Origin: Galaxea fascicularis
Lineage: Eukaryota; Cnidaria; Anthozoa; Scleractinia; Euphylliidae
Length of the DNA stretch: 64,000 bases
Direction of reading: 5' to 3'
NCBI GenBank assembly: GCA_948470475.1
Contig: OX419336.1
Location: 26,993,005 to 27,057,004 of the forward strand
In this document: one piece after another, positions 21,601 to 30,683 of the stretch
How positions within the stretch are numbered: the stretch's first letter is position 1
How the letters are laid out: each line of letters starts with the position of its first letter
Made by a program: the position numbers and the translations under genes
The notes under the pieces: generated by a model
Seen by the model: only the letters and a program-made list of their open reading frames with translations
What the model was told of the DNA's origin: nothing
The model's database searches: none

Positions 21601-22645
21601 TTCTAATGACAGCCTGCAGATTTATGCGTTCTTCATGTGCACCCAACAAAAAGCATTGTTTAATAAAATCTTGGAAACGATTGTTCTCTGAGTTTCAATA
21701 TCGGTTTTTTTTTCCGTCTTCAAGTCAAAATAATGCAAGCCAAAAACATGTGATTTGACTCGATTCTTTGGCTGGAATTCAGAGTTCTAGAAAGCGTTAG
21801 GAAAAATTAATTCTTTGAATTCTCGATCTAAATCCGTCATTGAGACGTGACACAGCTGCCTTTGGACCATACAAGCGCTCTTCTGCGGTTATGCAATGAT
21901 AACGTTGGAAGGATTATTTTAAAATCGGAACAACGAAAAGCACTTATTGCGGGAGGAAATGTTTTAGATTAATCTCGTCACTTCTATTAGAACCCAGGTC
22001 TGGATTCACTTAACACCACCAAAACGATGATCAATAAAAAGGTTAACGGGGGCAAATCAGAGGATCAAGAGACTCGGGAGTCTCCTTCCAGCTTCCTTGC
22101 CACCGTTCCTCTCGCGCCTTCGGCGCTCGCCATGCGTTAGATCCAATGCGCGCTGCAGAACTAGGAGAAGGAAGAAACTCTCTAAAGATAGAAAGACATT
22201 TCACTGATTTCACTGTCGAAAGTATAGCGTACAGAGGGTAGTACGTATATCAAAGAATGGCTCGAACTGTTCAATATGAATCCCCTACAACAGTCGCTCT
22301 CCGAAAATCATTTTTGCTGCAGTTTGAAATGTTGGGAAATTCGTGTCGGACGGAATCGTTTGAATATTCAGATACTTCTGCAGCTTGTTGAAAATGAACC
22401 CGTTGCGCACCCGTCAAATGTATAAAAACTCTTTTCGTGAGCCTACCTGAATAAACTGCCGTCCCGCCAACGAAGGCAGCGTTGACCTAGCGAAAAAACG
22501 TTAAAACATAGCATAGCACATGAAATACGAGTTGAAAAATGCAAAGTTATGTTTCCTTCTCACAAGATCCAAATGAACTACTTACAGCAAACCAGATAAA
22601 CAAATCCCTTGAAATCCATTCTTTTAAAGTTTTCTGCGTTGTCAT
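6583..22645 (-). CDS. C-type lectin + PA14 + GAIN/GPS receptor (adhesion-GPCR-like), 11 exons, 3' end not found
   Basis: Coding exons in order on the minus strand: 22645-22586, 22486-22447, 20754-20359, 14649-14328, 14091-13901, 13470-13382, 10502-10322, 9284-9171, 8185-8110, 7081-6958, 6638-6583. All introns are GT..AG. The lengths sum to 1649 nt with every phase consistent, giving about 549 residues without a stop. Layout: hydrophobic N-terminus (about residues 15-33), C-type lectin domain (35-160), PA14 domain (about 168-336), short Cys-containing linker (337-366), GAIN-type region (about 367-531), and the start of a GPS motif with CAFW at 542-545. In adhesion GPCRs GAIN-GPS is followed by seven membrane helices; none was found before the left edge. 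It is presumably a cell-surface receptor sensing carbohydrate or protein ligands (inference). Extra in-phase exons in the large introns cannot be excluded. Confidence 0.75.
6958..7081 (-). CDS. Receptor exon 10: C-terminal GAIN segment
   Basis: 124 nt, acceptor TTTAATTGTAG, donor CCCAG|GTGAGA, phase 2 to 0. Encodes FLNSRIISGSALRPVNETF and NGKVTIRLGHTQ. The 'NS.I.S.S..P......V.I.L.H' pattern is the strand pair immediately before the GPS in adhesion GPCRs. Confidence 0.75.
7815..8064. repeat. Dispersed repeat in receptor intron 9, ending GAAAACTGCTCT
   Basis: Contains GTAAAACCAAACCCAAAGTA, AACCAATCACAG-type and GAAGCAA(TTAC) segments, and ends GAAAACTGCTCT. The same words recur at 12776-12910, which begins AGAGCAGTTTTCC, so the family has AGAGCAGTTTTC-type inverted ends. 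It lies 45 bp downstream of exon 9. Confidence 0.55.
8110..8185 (-). CDS. Receptor exon 9: GAIN-like segment
   Basis: 76 nt, acceptor CTCTTTGCGGCAG, donor GAAGG|GTAAGA, phase 1 to 2. Encodes MAHFFSAFYKTLHKAIQ then QNISDVE, comparable with the 'V.V.YKTLHE..P' segment of cnidarian GAIN domains (recalled pattern, not searched). Confidence 0.6.
8402..8631. repeat. MITE-like inverted-repeat element (GCTAAACTAGGAAACATTG)
   Basis: Left end GCTAAACTAGGAAACATTG and right end CAATGTTTCCTAGTTTAGC are exact reverse complements (8402-8420, 8613-8631). Internal degenerate copies occur (CATAGTTTCCTTGG, GCCAAACTGGGAAACAT). No coding capacity. Lies in receptor intron 8. Confidence 0.7.
8933..9110. repeat. 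178-bp foldback MITE
   Basis: The left arm AATAGGCCATTTCCGAGTTC continues through GCGAGTCTAAGTGCGAAG to about 9003. The right arm is its inverse, ending GAACTCGGAAATGGCCTATT at 9110. Arms of about 70 bp surround a short AT-rich loop. Lies in receptor intron 8, 60 bp from exon 8. Confidence 0.85.
9171..9284 (-). CDS. Receptor exon 8: GAIN-like segment
   Basis: 114 nt, acceptor TGTGTTTCAG, donor CAACAA|GTAAAG (less canonical), phase 1 to 1. Encodes MKASYGEKNFSFVAERSEE and QDSINIELENS, resembling the strand-rich middle of GAIN. Confidence 0.6.
10072..10172. repeat. Paired C-rich and G-rich tracts in receptor intron 7
   Basis: ACACCCCCTCCCTCTCCCCC at 10077-10098 faces GAGGGGGAAGGGGAGGGGG near 10142-10162. 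The two can pair as a hairpin. The G tract alone has at least four runs of three or more G with 1-2-base spacers, the form of a G-quadruplex. Confidence 0.6.
10322..10502 (-). CDS. Receptor exon 7: N-terminal GAIN-like segment
   Basis: 181 nt, acceptor ATATTTACAG, donor GTAG|GTAAGT, phase 0 to 1. Encodes TSELLESLNDSFVDE and an amphipathic FEIAKEVEKLGEIIASRI, then TSTVIAVNYSSV. Helical segment followed by a beta strand is the pattern of the GAIN domain of adhesion GPCRs and polycystin-1 proteins. Confidence 0.7.
10649..10940. mobile_element. Non-autonomous TIR element with CCTTGAA internal repeats, 292 bp
   Basis: Left end CAGGATTCGCAC and right end (inverted) CAGGATTCGTGCAC. TTCTTT lies directly outside both ends (10643-10648, 10941-10946) and reads as a 6-bp target duplication. 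The interior repeats the word (AGT)CCTTGAA about ten times. No ORF of note. Lies in receptor intron 6. CAGG ends suggest a hAT relative; class is uncertain. Confidence 0.65.
11090..11450. repeat. Degenerate TTTACA/TGTAAA-rich tract
   Basis: Words such as TTTACATG, CATGTAAA and TTTACAG recur many times on both strands leading into the 43-bp minisatellite. It looks like older, decayed and partly inverted material of the same sequence family. Confidence 0.45.
11451..11793. repeat. 43-bp minisatellite, 8 units
   Basis: Eight tandem units starting at 11451, 11494 and onward to 11751, each ATGTAAATTACAAATGGGGG-like followed by CCTGTAAAAACCCTGTCAAT and ATC. The period is 43 bp (one unit 42). The first three units are almost identical; the last is the most diverged. 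Lies in the 2.9-kb intron 6 of the receptor. Confidence 0.9.
12776..12910. repeat. Dispersed repeat, second copy of the AGAGCAGTTTTC family
   Basis: Starts AGAGCAGTTTTCCACTGA and contains CCTAAACCCAAACTTGGCCA and GAAGCAAATACGTGTAACTG segments matching the family member at 7815-8064. Truncated at its distal end. Confidence 0.5.
13382..13470 (-). CDS. Receptor exon 6: cysteine-containing linker
   Basis: 89 nt, acceptor GCCTTCAG, donor AAAAG|GTGAGA, phase 1 to 0. Encodes APAEYCVKKGDPNYPDYI then KDCNEFPDSQK. Two cysteines; no domain recognised. Predicted as an exon from splice consensus and phase fit to its neighbours. Confidence 0.6.
13901..14091 (-). CDS. Receptor exon 5: second part of PA14 domain
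   Basis: 191 nt, acceptor TATTTTTGCAG, donor GAAT|GTAAGT, phase 2 to 1. Encodes QYLEKNTVYYMEVLFKQGGG, LDQMIVGMR and the domain end GEMKVPITGDDL. The YYMEV..KQGGG..D.M.VG pattern is the C-terminal PA14 half. Confidence 0.85.
14328..14649 (-). CDS. Receptor exon 4: first part of PA14 domain
   Basis: 322 nt, acceptor TTTTTCTAG, donor CAA|GTAAGT, phase 1 to 2. Encodes SNKVLSERW, FGGRYRSYLLA and the PA14 signature-like TGNYTFYTICDDTCQLFLS. PA14 is a beta-barrel ligand-binding module found in glycosidases, adhesins and fibrocystin-type proteins. Confidence 0.85.
14650..18770. other. Receptor intron 3, unannotated part
   Basis: AT-rich intron sequence between the PA14 exons and the SINE. No lectin-like or other exon with good splice sites and the required phase was recognised. 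Short ORFs here are of chance length. A further 1-1-phase module could still be hidden. Confidence 0.4.
18771..18797. repeat. GAAAT microsatellite
   Basis: GCGGAAATGAAATGAAATGAAATGAA-type run just upstream of the SINE; 5-bp period, about four units. Confidence 0.6.
18824..19032 (+). mobile_element. tRNA-derived SINE
   Basis: The head looks like a tRNA with pol III boxes: A box region ATATCTCAGTTGGTTAGAGC (from about 18840) and B box GGGTTCAAACT at 18892-18902, 50 bp apart. The tail (TTTTCAGGCGTTTTTACGC, then GAGGATCATTCTTCATTCG and ATATATGATTCATTTCACC) is not a tRNA. Cnidarian genomes carry many such copies (recalled). A free-standing tRNA gene is unlikely because the acceptor stem does not close. 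Confidence 0.7.
19805..20117 (+). mobile_element. Penelope-like element 3' remnant with inverted terminal arms
   Basis: Between 19887 and about 19966 the plus strand encodes EAIEIKIRRPSLNRDKGLEL. The 'EA..I....P.LNRD.G.ELP' ending is the usual C-terminus after the GIY-YIG endonuclease of Penelope-like retroelements. It is flanked by arms of about 58 bp in inverted orientation (19805-19862, 20060-20117) sharing GATTTAAACC, CGATATATTTC and CTCAGTCTTCATCAG. The reverse transcriptase is missing. Located in receptor intron 3. Confidence 0.65.
20359..20754 (-). CDS. Receptor exon 3: complete C-type lectin domain
   Basis: 396 nt, acceptor TTTATTGTAG, donor TTCAG|GTGAAA, phase 1 to 1. The whole domain sits in one exon: TYNFYNNKISSWFDGQREC at the start, GGHLVVLE, the WIGL-equivalent WHIGLS, WRWITGQPL, then CAIIAKQ..., FNDLSCKS and the terminal FICE. 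The calcium/sugar-site tripeptide appears as EPS instead of EPN/QPD, and the usual WND as FND, so calcium-dependent sugar binding may be altered. Symmetrical 1-1 phase is typical of shuffled extracellular modules. Confidence 0.9.
20755..22446. other. Receptor intron 2
   Basis: 1.7-kb intron. A stretch near 20860-20960 (GACTGACGTTTCGACAACTT) resembles the ends of Penelope-type or similar repeats but is too short to classify. Nothing else recognised. Confidence 0.4.
22447..22486 (-). CDS. Receptor exon 2: end of signal segment
   Basis: 40-nt microexon between acceptor TTTTTTCGCTAG and donor CAG|GTAGGC. It encodes VNAAFVGGTAVYS plus one base and continues the hydrophobic segment. The phase (0 in, 1 out) joins exons 1 and 3 exactly. 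Confidence 0.6.
22586..22645 (-). CDS. Receptor exon 1: start and hydrophobic N-terminus
   Basis: The ATG at 22645 has A at -3 (TCAAAATGAC). It encodes MTTQKTLKEWISRDLFIWFA and ends in phase 0 at a strong donor, GCT|GTAAGT. The frame stays open upstream to 22804. This ATG was chosen because it puts the hydrophobic run near the N-terminus as a signal peptide or signal anchor. Confidence 0.6.
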
Positions 22646-22804
22646 TTTGAACCATTCCTTGCGGCAACGAATTTTGCCGAAGTGAGTTTCCTCGCAGTGA
22701 GTTAGGTTTATATGAGAGGTGTCCTTCAAGACGCTGTCGATAACAACTGCCCAAACATTTGTCCTCCTAAGAGCAAAAATCGAACAGTTTCTTCTATACC
22801 ACAA

Positions 22805-23482
22805 TAGGAGAGATCGCTAGGAACTAACGTAATATTTGCCAATAACAATTCAATCGTCTGTCAGTTTCTTGCCTCTTTCAAACGACGTACGTTTTATTGT
22901 TAGAAATAGTATTTAGAGTGCATTAGTTATGATCACGTATCATTTGCAAAAGTGGAAGATCCTAAAATTTACCAGAATTAAACAAAATACACCTTTTCAG
23001 TTGTGTTTTATGAGAGCAGCACAGATTAATTTTTCCTTCAATCTACATCGAAAATCTCCCAGGAAATGAAAGTTGATTGACTGGCCTAACATTATTACTA
23101 TTCATTCATTTGTTTTGTTCTCAAAAATTATAAATTATCTCTGCCTGAATGTTGATATTGGGTAAACCTTATTTTATCAGTCGGTCATGCTGTTATTGTT
23201 TTATTTGTACTTGCACAGGTAAAACTTGTCAGTGAAACATAATCAGGGTAAAAACTAAGGCCCATGTTTAATACTTATTGTTTTTCAACGAGGATTGAGG
23301 ACACTCTTATCAGTTATATATCTGAAAAAAATAAATCGAGGGGTCTGTCTGAATTGAATAGCTTGTTTGACGCTGTTGATTTACCTTATTGCAGTTTCCC
23401 CTCACTAAAGATAAACCTCAGAGATATAGTTGTGACAGTTAATAATTATTAGACAAGTTATGAGTTATGAATTATAAATAAA
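22805..23482. other. Upstream of the lectin/PA14 receptor
   Basis: Should contain the 5' UTR and promoter of the minus-strand receptor. No clear TATA box at a fixed distance was identified and no other gene was seen. Confidence 0.35.
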
Positions 23483-23951
23483 CGAGTTATATATGCATTG
23501 TGCTAATCATAGGCCATTTGAAAAAAAAAAACAAACCGAGAACTAAGCCCTTAATTATAGGGGAACTGTATTTCTTCTTCTTCTCCGCCCCATTTAAACA
23601 TCTAAAAATGGCATCGACCGTTAATAATGGCAATGACCGTTTACGAGTTATATATGCATTGTGCTAATCAAAGACCATTTGAAAAAAACCGAGAACTAAG
23701 CCCTTAATTATAGGGGAACCGTATTTCCTCTTCTTCTCCGCCCCATTTAAACATCTAAAAATGGCATCGACCGTTAATAATAGCAATGACCGTTTACGAG
23801 TTATATATGCATTGTGCTAATCAAAGACCATTTGAAAAAAACCGAGAACTAAGCCCTTAATTATAGGGGAACCGTATTTCCTCTTCTTCTCCGCCCCATT
23901 TAAACATCTAAAAATGGCATCGATCGTTAATAATGGCAGTGACCGTTTACG
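23483..23951. repeat. Satellite-like tandem repeat, 3 units of about 155 bp
   Basis: Units begin CGAGTTATATATGCATTGTG at 23483, 23644 and 23797 (spacing 161 and 153 bp). Each carries ACTAAGCCCTTAATTATAGG, TTCTTCTCCGCCCCATTTAA and GGCATCGACCGTTAATAATG. Units 2 and 3 are nearly identical; unit 1 has an expanded A run. Confidence 0.9.
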
Positions 23952-24539
23952 AAAGGGAAACAGGCGCTGCCGATCAAAAGTTTCAATACTTATCTAAATG
24001 ATGATCGATGTAGCATTATCCAGTCAGCAGTGTATATATAATTTAGTCATAAAAAGTCCAAAAGAGATAATTAAAACCAAGGGAAATAAACTGTCGCGGT
24101 GTCTGCAATACAGCATCAGATTGTTAAGGCTGAAATCAGATAAAACTTCCCTTGCATTTATTATATTCTATGTTTACAATCCGGCTACGTCTGCCGCTTA
24201 AAAGGTGGAATGAAAGATGTAGTCTGTTGGTTTATATCACTTTTGGAATTAAATATAATAATTTTGTAGGGAGGGCAATATTTATGCAATTAAATAAACA
24301 CTAAATGTAATACATTTCTACCACATAAATAAAATCAGCAGACAGATCGAGAGGGGAAATGCAACATGATGCTCTTGTTGCAAAGCAAGAAATATATATG
24401 CATCCTGTCTGACAGGTCCCCTCTGTACTGGTGAACGAAGGAAGCTTTTTGAAAGACACTAGAAATTGCCGACCATTTTGTATCGCGCGATTTTGAGTAC
24501 AATTCATTTTTACTTAGTGTACAAGGTATATATTTTTTA

Positions 24540-24899
24540 ATTTGAAAATTCGAATACTCAGTATAATTAATCAGGAATTGTATTATAAGATCGTGTGATT
24601 ATTTTTATAGTCCGCTCAACAAAGCTGCGAATTTTAAAAGGTCGAGCAATTTTTTACTTTATCGTACATTCTGCTAAATTACACCAAAAATCATTCTACA
24701 ATATGGTAGCTTCAGTCTCTTGTCTTTTTGTCCAATTTCACTGTCAAAACGTTCAAATTTGACAGGTTTGGCTGTAGTCGCCTGCAGTTTCCATGGAATC
24801 GCAATGAATACCCCTTCGAAATGCAATTTGGGATCAAAGTTACTGCTCTCGACCAATAAGAATTGAGCAATTTTGCTGAGTGTACTATAAAAAGAATAA
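24540..24899. repeat. Dispersed repeat copy 2 (uninterrupted)
   Basis: Aligns with 5524-5555 plus 6150-6484, without the pogo-like insertion found there. Shared landmarks: CGCTCAACAAA, TCTTTTTGTCC, TTTGGCTG, TACTGCTCTCGACC and TTTTGCTGAGT. Moderately diverged. Confidence 0.6.
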
Positions 24900-27024
24900 T
24901 TACACAAAGAAGAATATTCATTTGTAAAACAACGTTTTGTCATGCGTAGACCACCTATATGGAGACGTCTTTGAATGAACTGAGCTACAAGTCTTCAAAA
25001 TTTCACATAAGAGAGACAACACAAAAATCTGATCTCATAAGGTAGGCCACCTTCTTCCGACAATTAGAATTATTCGTAAATTTTCCAATGACCGAGAAAA
25101 CGCCTTTGAAAGCATTAATAGTCCCGTTGTATTTTAGGTTGCCAGACAGCTTAATTGTTTTCAATCGAAGTAATCCCAATTTTCCAAAATGCACTCAACG
25201 CTACCGCTTATAATTGTCCCCACGTTTCCCGTGTTCTTACTACACGAGGTTTTCCGATGTTAATAAGAGGATTTTTTTGTTTCAAGACGTCTGAAGTCAG
25301 AAAAAAAAAAGGGAGATGGACAAGGTAACACCTGCTGTGATGAGGTTTGCCACAAAACAACAATCTCTTGTTGACTGAAGAAGTCTTGGACATACCTACT
25401 AGTATGGCTAATCACTTTGACATGGTAAAAAAGTTTAACTGGAAATCGAAACATTAAGTGTTTCCTGCAGTTAATCACAAAGAGATTTACAAACATATTA
25501 GATAATAGCTTCGGTCATCCTTTAGGTTTGATTTTATCGCCGATCGCTATATGGAAGCATAAAAAGATTGTATTTCTTTTAATTTAATATTTTCGTTTAA
25601 CCGATATATACAGTTTTAGTACTCTCACGTTTCAGTTTTTCCTACGTTTTGTAAAAGAAACTTACCCAAGAAACTGTTTTGAATGTCTGCCGGCAATAAT
25701 TGCAGACAGGTCATTTTTCTTGTTTTCTATTATCGCTTATTCGAGCCTGAAAGAGCCACCATAAGGATTATGGAAATTTTTTTTAAATACAAATTTGGAC
25801 GGAGCTTATCAAGAAGTAATTTATGCATTTTTATATTTTATATCATGTTCAAGTCAGACGAAAAAAGAGTCAGTGAGTCGACGTTAACTCTACTTCGACC
25901 CAGTTTATTTGGTCGACGAAGGATTAACACAACGCTTGACAAACAAGACAAAAATGAATAAATCGTCAGACATATAATTTAGACAGCCTTAAAATACATT
26001 ACTGACAGCTGTAAGGAGTTGAATAGGTTGTCAGTCTGAAAAAATAACTGAACAAATCTGCAAGTTCCTTTTTTGCAGTTCGGCAATGCATTGATGTCTA
26101 TTTTGATGCCAGGTGAATCGCCGTATAAGGAAAAAGCCTAGGTGGTGCCTCTTTTAATGTTGAAGATTTCTGAATTGTTGCTTTTTCAACCATTTGCTAC
26201 CGTTGCTGTCTTTCGATATCAGTATCCCCCTTGATGGTATTCGATGTTAACTAGCATTCGTATTGAGATGTAGATAGCACTTTTCCCGTAATTGCAGTAT
26301 CGGGTTGTGGCCGCTCCACTGTCCACTCTTGTTCGTTGGGAGACAAGCAGGGCCACCTTTAGAGTGCTGTTAGTAAAGTGGCTCGGCAGCTCGGAAGGGA
26401 AGCAAAGATGTTAAAGGACGGAATAGATGTTCTTATAACGTTTTGAGGCTCGACGGCTCGGAAGTTCGTCGGAGGCAGTGAAGGTTTCAAGAAGGAGAAG
26501 GTATATGTTTTAGTGGCACAGAATGTCTTTTTGAAATTTATTTGTGAAAAACTCTGTGATTGAAGGCATACGTTGCAAGAAAACGCTCTGAGTCAAGTTG
26601 CGATGGAATTCAAATTGAAAAGCGGACCGCAATCCTTAAATCCTTAGATTTGTTGTTGTCTATGGTTGTACATCCCAACAGATTCTGTTCGAGCCACGAA
26701 GAGTTTACTTTCGCCGTGCGACAGGTGAACTTTTGTTGTCAATTCAATCATACTGATTACCATATGGGCCTTTCCTTGCTTAAATATTGATTTGGTTTCA
26801 TTCGCCTCTTCCCGGCGTTACACAGGCTACCCGAGTATCAACCGGAGGAGAGGAGTAGGGGTGGTACCGGCTTATTACGATTACAGCAGTATTGCTCAAT
26901 TTCCTGAAATTTTTTTCAAGTCAAAGATTCTTATCGCGTTTGAATCGTTGCCCACACACCTTGAATTTATTTCTTTACAGCCCGTCGACTGAATTCAAAG
27001 CTATCGAGGACTAATTGCGTTTCT
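24900..27024. other. Intergenic, nothing recognised
   Basis: AT-rich; several 60-90-codon frames of chance quality, none with splice support or recognisable motifs. Confidence 0.4.
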
Positions 27025-27187
27025 GTTGTACCTGTCAATTTGATTTCTGCACCCGTACGTGATCGCGGGTCTTTATGTTTCGTCCCATCAGCGTTAGGTC
27101 TTTGTGAGGGGTCAATAAAAAGTATTATTATTATTATTATTAATATTGTAATTATTATTATTATAACTATTATTAATTATTATTGCA
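27025..27187 (+). mobile_element. Probable LINE 3' end terminating in an ATT microsatellite
   Basis: GTACGTGATCGCGGGTCTTT ... CAGCGTTAGGTCTTTGTGAGGGGTCAATAAA followed by an ATT-rich run (27124-27183). A conserved tail followed by a simple-sequence tract is the usual 3' end of a target-primed retrotransposon. The assignment rests on resemblance to recalled cnidarian repeats. Confidence 0.4.
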
Positions 27188-30100
27188 ATGGTTATTTAGG
27201 GATCATAACAACATACACGGAGCGCAACCACACAACTCCGTAAAGTCTAAGTAAAATCAACATTTGGAGTTTATTTAAATATTTTGAAGGGTTTCAATGT
27301 TAACAAGTCTAAAACGGGAACACCTGGATTAGTTATAATTGCTCTTAAAAGCAAGTCTTGTGAGCAATAAATTGACTTCTTCTTTGTTTTCTAAAGGGCC
27401 AAACATTACGTTGCAGTTTTGAAGACAAATACAGTGGTTGTCTTGCTGTCTGTCCTTTAATTTCTTGTCCTTGCTGTGTAACAATGACCAGTCATATTGA
27501 GTCTAATAGTTTTCAATTTCGTTTTATTCCTTGAGTCAAGTACATGTGACACTACAACTTTACATTTTCATTTTTTGTTGTGTTGAAGGCGAGTGACGTT
27601 AAATCATATTTAGTGAAATATAGTATCGGTAGTTCTGTGTTTCATTAGGCTCAACGGCATCCTGGAAAAACCTGCATAATAAAGAAAGGCCAGCCCTAAT
27701 ATGAGTTTGTTCAGTAATCTACTTCGTTATCACCGTCAGACGACAGTCAGTTGATCAGATATGTTACGGTTTTAACGCTCTACAATACTGAACACGGCTT
27801 TGGCCTTGGGCTTCAAAAAGCACACACTCTCCTACTGTACATCCGAATTTGTCTCGTATGTCAGTTGCTTTTTCCACTCCTGCGGTTTAATCGGTTAAAA
27901 GGCAATAATTGATCCACCGAAATTATCATTTGTATTCGTTGATCTTCCGGTGTCAGTATTAGGCTCTTTGCTTATCACTACAATTCAGTGCCGTCAAGTT
28001 TTGAGGGTAAAGAATTGACTAATTAAAACAACCAAGATGTTAATCGAATAATTCCACTTTTCGTCGCGAATTTAATGGTTTGAACGAAAATCGTTCCAAA
28101 GCTAGCATTTTAAAACGTGTTAAATTCTGTCTACGATAAATTATTTGCCGTCCCTTTTCTCTATTGCATGTTAATCTATACGTCACATTTTGTATACAGG
28201 AAACTGAAAGATGATATAATTCGACACTTAGCGTATATACGTGATCTCTCCCAGACAAATGTTCAAACAAGGCGATAAAAAATTAAGGCCTAAACTGAAT
28301 TGAAACTTGGATTACATCCGTGACATGAGCAAGCTTGATTCAAAATAAATTGAACGTCTAATGGTGTCTTTAATCAAATTCTTCTCGTTCGCCATCGGTG
28401 AGGTGAAAGATTTAAGCTCCGCACCTGACACCAAATGGAACTGTTCGTGTGACTCATCCAGGTAAACTGGGAATTTTGCTCAAAACTCGGTAAGATATAG
28501 TTTCCTTCTTTCCTATGGTCTGAGATCAGCTGCCATTGACGTATTAAATGACATGAATCTTAGTTAGCTGAGTTCATGTGCTGTAACACTGAAACCCACT
28601 GCGAAATTGACTGTCTCAGTCTGGTCATCATGAACATGAAGACAAAATATAAACTATTATGGCCTCAAAACGAACGTCAATTTTTTTTTGCCCTTCCCTT
28701 GCAAAAGAAAAGAACTATTTTTTTCTCTGGATTTCAAAGAAAAAGATACAGTATTTGTTTGTTTCATCTTTTCAATAAGATAATTTATCACTAGGCATAC
28801 AAAGTCCATACTGTGAACTGGCTGCAGTTTAAGGTATAAACCAAAATAACAAGATTCATTTGTCAAGCTTGTACCATTCAGCCTGTCAGAAAACAAGCAA
28901 TGATTTTGTGTAAGGTTTCGTAATATGGATCATTTGCAAAGATTTTGTCTTTGGTATCACCTGCTTCCATCGTTCCCAAGTTCATGTTCACAACTGAATT
29001 TCTCTTAATTTGGCTCGTCGCCGAAAGGGTTCGTATACGCGGGAATTTTATCTCCTGTACTTTCTGCCTGCATTCTAGTTTTTCCATTCTTCATTAAGAA
29101 CACTGCGCTACCAAGTTACACCAAAAACCCTTGGGTGTTAAGTTGACATTTAGATGATTCAAATTTGCCGAATCACGACAATTGATGAGCGACAATTGAG
29201 CGACATACCTTGCAGTCATTCTGGTGAGTAATAAATTCATGAATTTGAACAAAAATATCAAAACAACGCTACGGCCTTAAAGAAAAAAAGAACAATACCT
29301 GCTTTGTGAGCTTTTTGGCACAGTCTTGGCACTAATTATATATATTTCGCATAAATAGCATTGTTTGATCAGAAATCTCTTTCCTACACGTGAAAAACTT
29401 TATTTCTGCACAGTGAATCATCTTCAATGGAATGAAAAAGGAGAGATAGAGGACCAATGGACTCCTTGTTTACTGTCCGCGTTTTAATTTTGGTAAGACT
29501 GAAATCCTGGACGGAATGAAAAAAGCCGCAATAAAAAAATAATAATAACAGAAAGTACAGAAAACAAGTTAAAAATACAGAAAGAAACAAAGATGAAATA
29601 CTGGCCATAGCAAAGTGTATTGACGTTCATGAAAATCAAAGCAAGGGAAGTGCCCGTTCAGTAATGTACAGTCAATCTTTATGTCGCGTGTTCCTTCCTT
29701 TGTACTAAACACCTCGTAATCATATGATAAATATTCATTGGTTAATTTATTTATACGGTCCTGGGCAATGTGCGAACTATATAGGAGTTAAAGATAGCTT
29801 TATCGCGGGTCAATCATAAAGTTATCGTGGTACAAAGCCTGCTCTTGCCTCTGAAAACTGAACAAAAGTTCTTACCTGTAGGCCAAGATTAATGGCGAAA
29901 TAGAGACAATTAAGAATACGACGGATATTGACTCAGCTGCATTTTAATGCAAATCGTTAATCAATCTTTTTGTTTTCACTTAACAAGCGCAATAGGCGCA
30001 ACTACGTGTGTATTTTGCATTTATTTCTTTTTGCGGGTAAATAAATACCACAGTTTATTTTCCTCGTCATAAAAGCGGTCACATTACGCAGTTTATATTC

Positions 30101-30649
30101 AAATTTAAGGACACTCAGGCGCTAAAAAAAAGTACGGGTTTTAGAACAAAAGAAAACAAAAGTTCTTCAGAGTTAGCCTTGAAGGAACTATGAAAAATGG
30201 GCAAATTTTTAGGCGTAGCACTTGTGACGCAAGCTTCAGTTGAATGAGTTGCAAAAGGGAAAAACAGACAAGTGGCACCAACAATTATTTAGAAGGCCCT
30301 AAGGCTTTTTCAAAAGAATAGAAAACATTCATGGATTAAACTTTGTGAACAAATTTCCAACTTTGATTTGGCTCCATAAAAGAAAAACAGTAAAAAACTT
30401 TCCAACCACAAGTGATAAAGTCATATGTCTATCTGGCGTTATCATGCAATGACAAGCACCCGGAAAGCACTCAAATATGAATTCAAGCGGCACTTAAGTA
30501 TAACATAGACAACTACGCACGCATTTGAAAGCATCAGTCCTCTGAAACAGACAACGCTGCTGACGTTGGCTGACTGAGTAAACCATAGAAGAGCTGATGT
30601 ATATTAACTGTTTCAAAACGCGTCGGACTTGAATACTTGATCTGGACCT
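27188..30649. other. Intergenic, upstream of GPCR 1
   Basis: No recognisable exon or repeat beyond low-complexity tracts. Should include distal 5' exon(s) and promoter of GPCR 1. Confidence 0.4.
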
Positions 30650-30683
30650 TTGTTAAATTGTCGTTTATATTTCGCAGGGCAAA

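Noticed and set aside
28878..29087. 69-codon minus-strand frame with a nearby donor-like GTATGT at 29210
   Set aside because: Joining to the nearest upstream exon candidate gives an in-frame stop; no motif.
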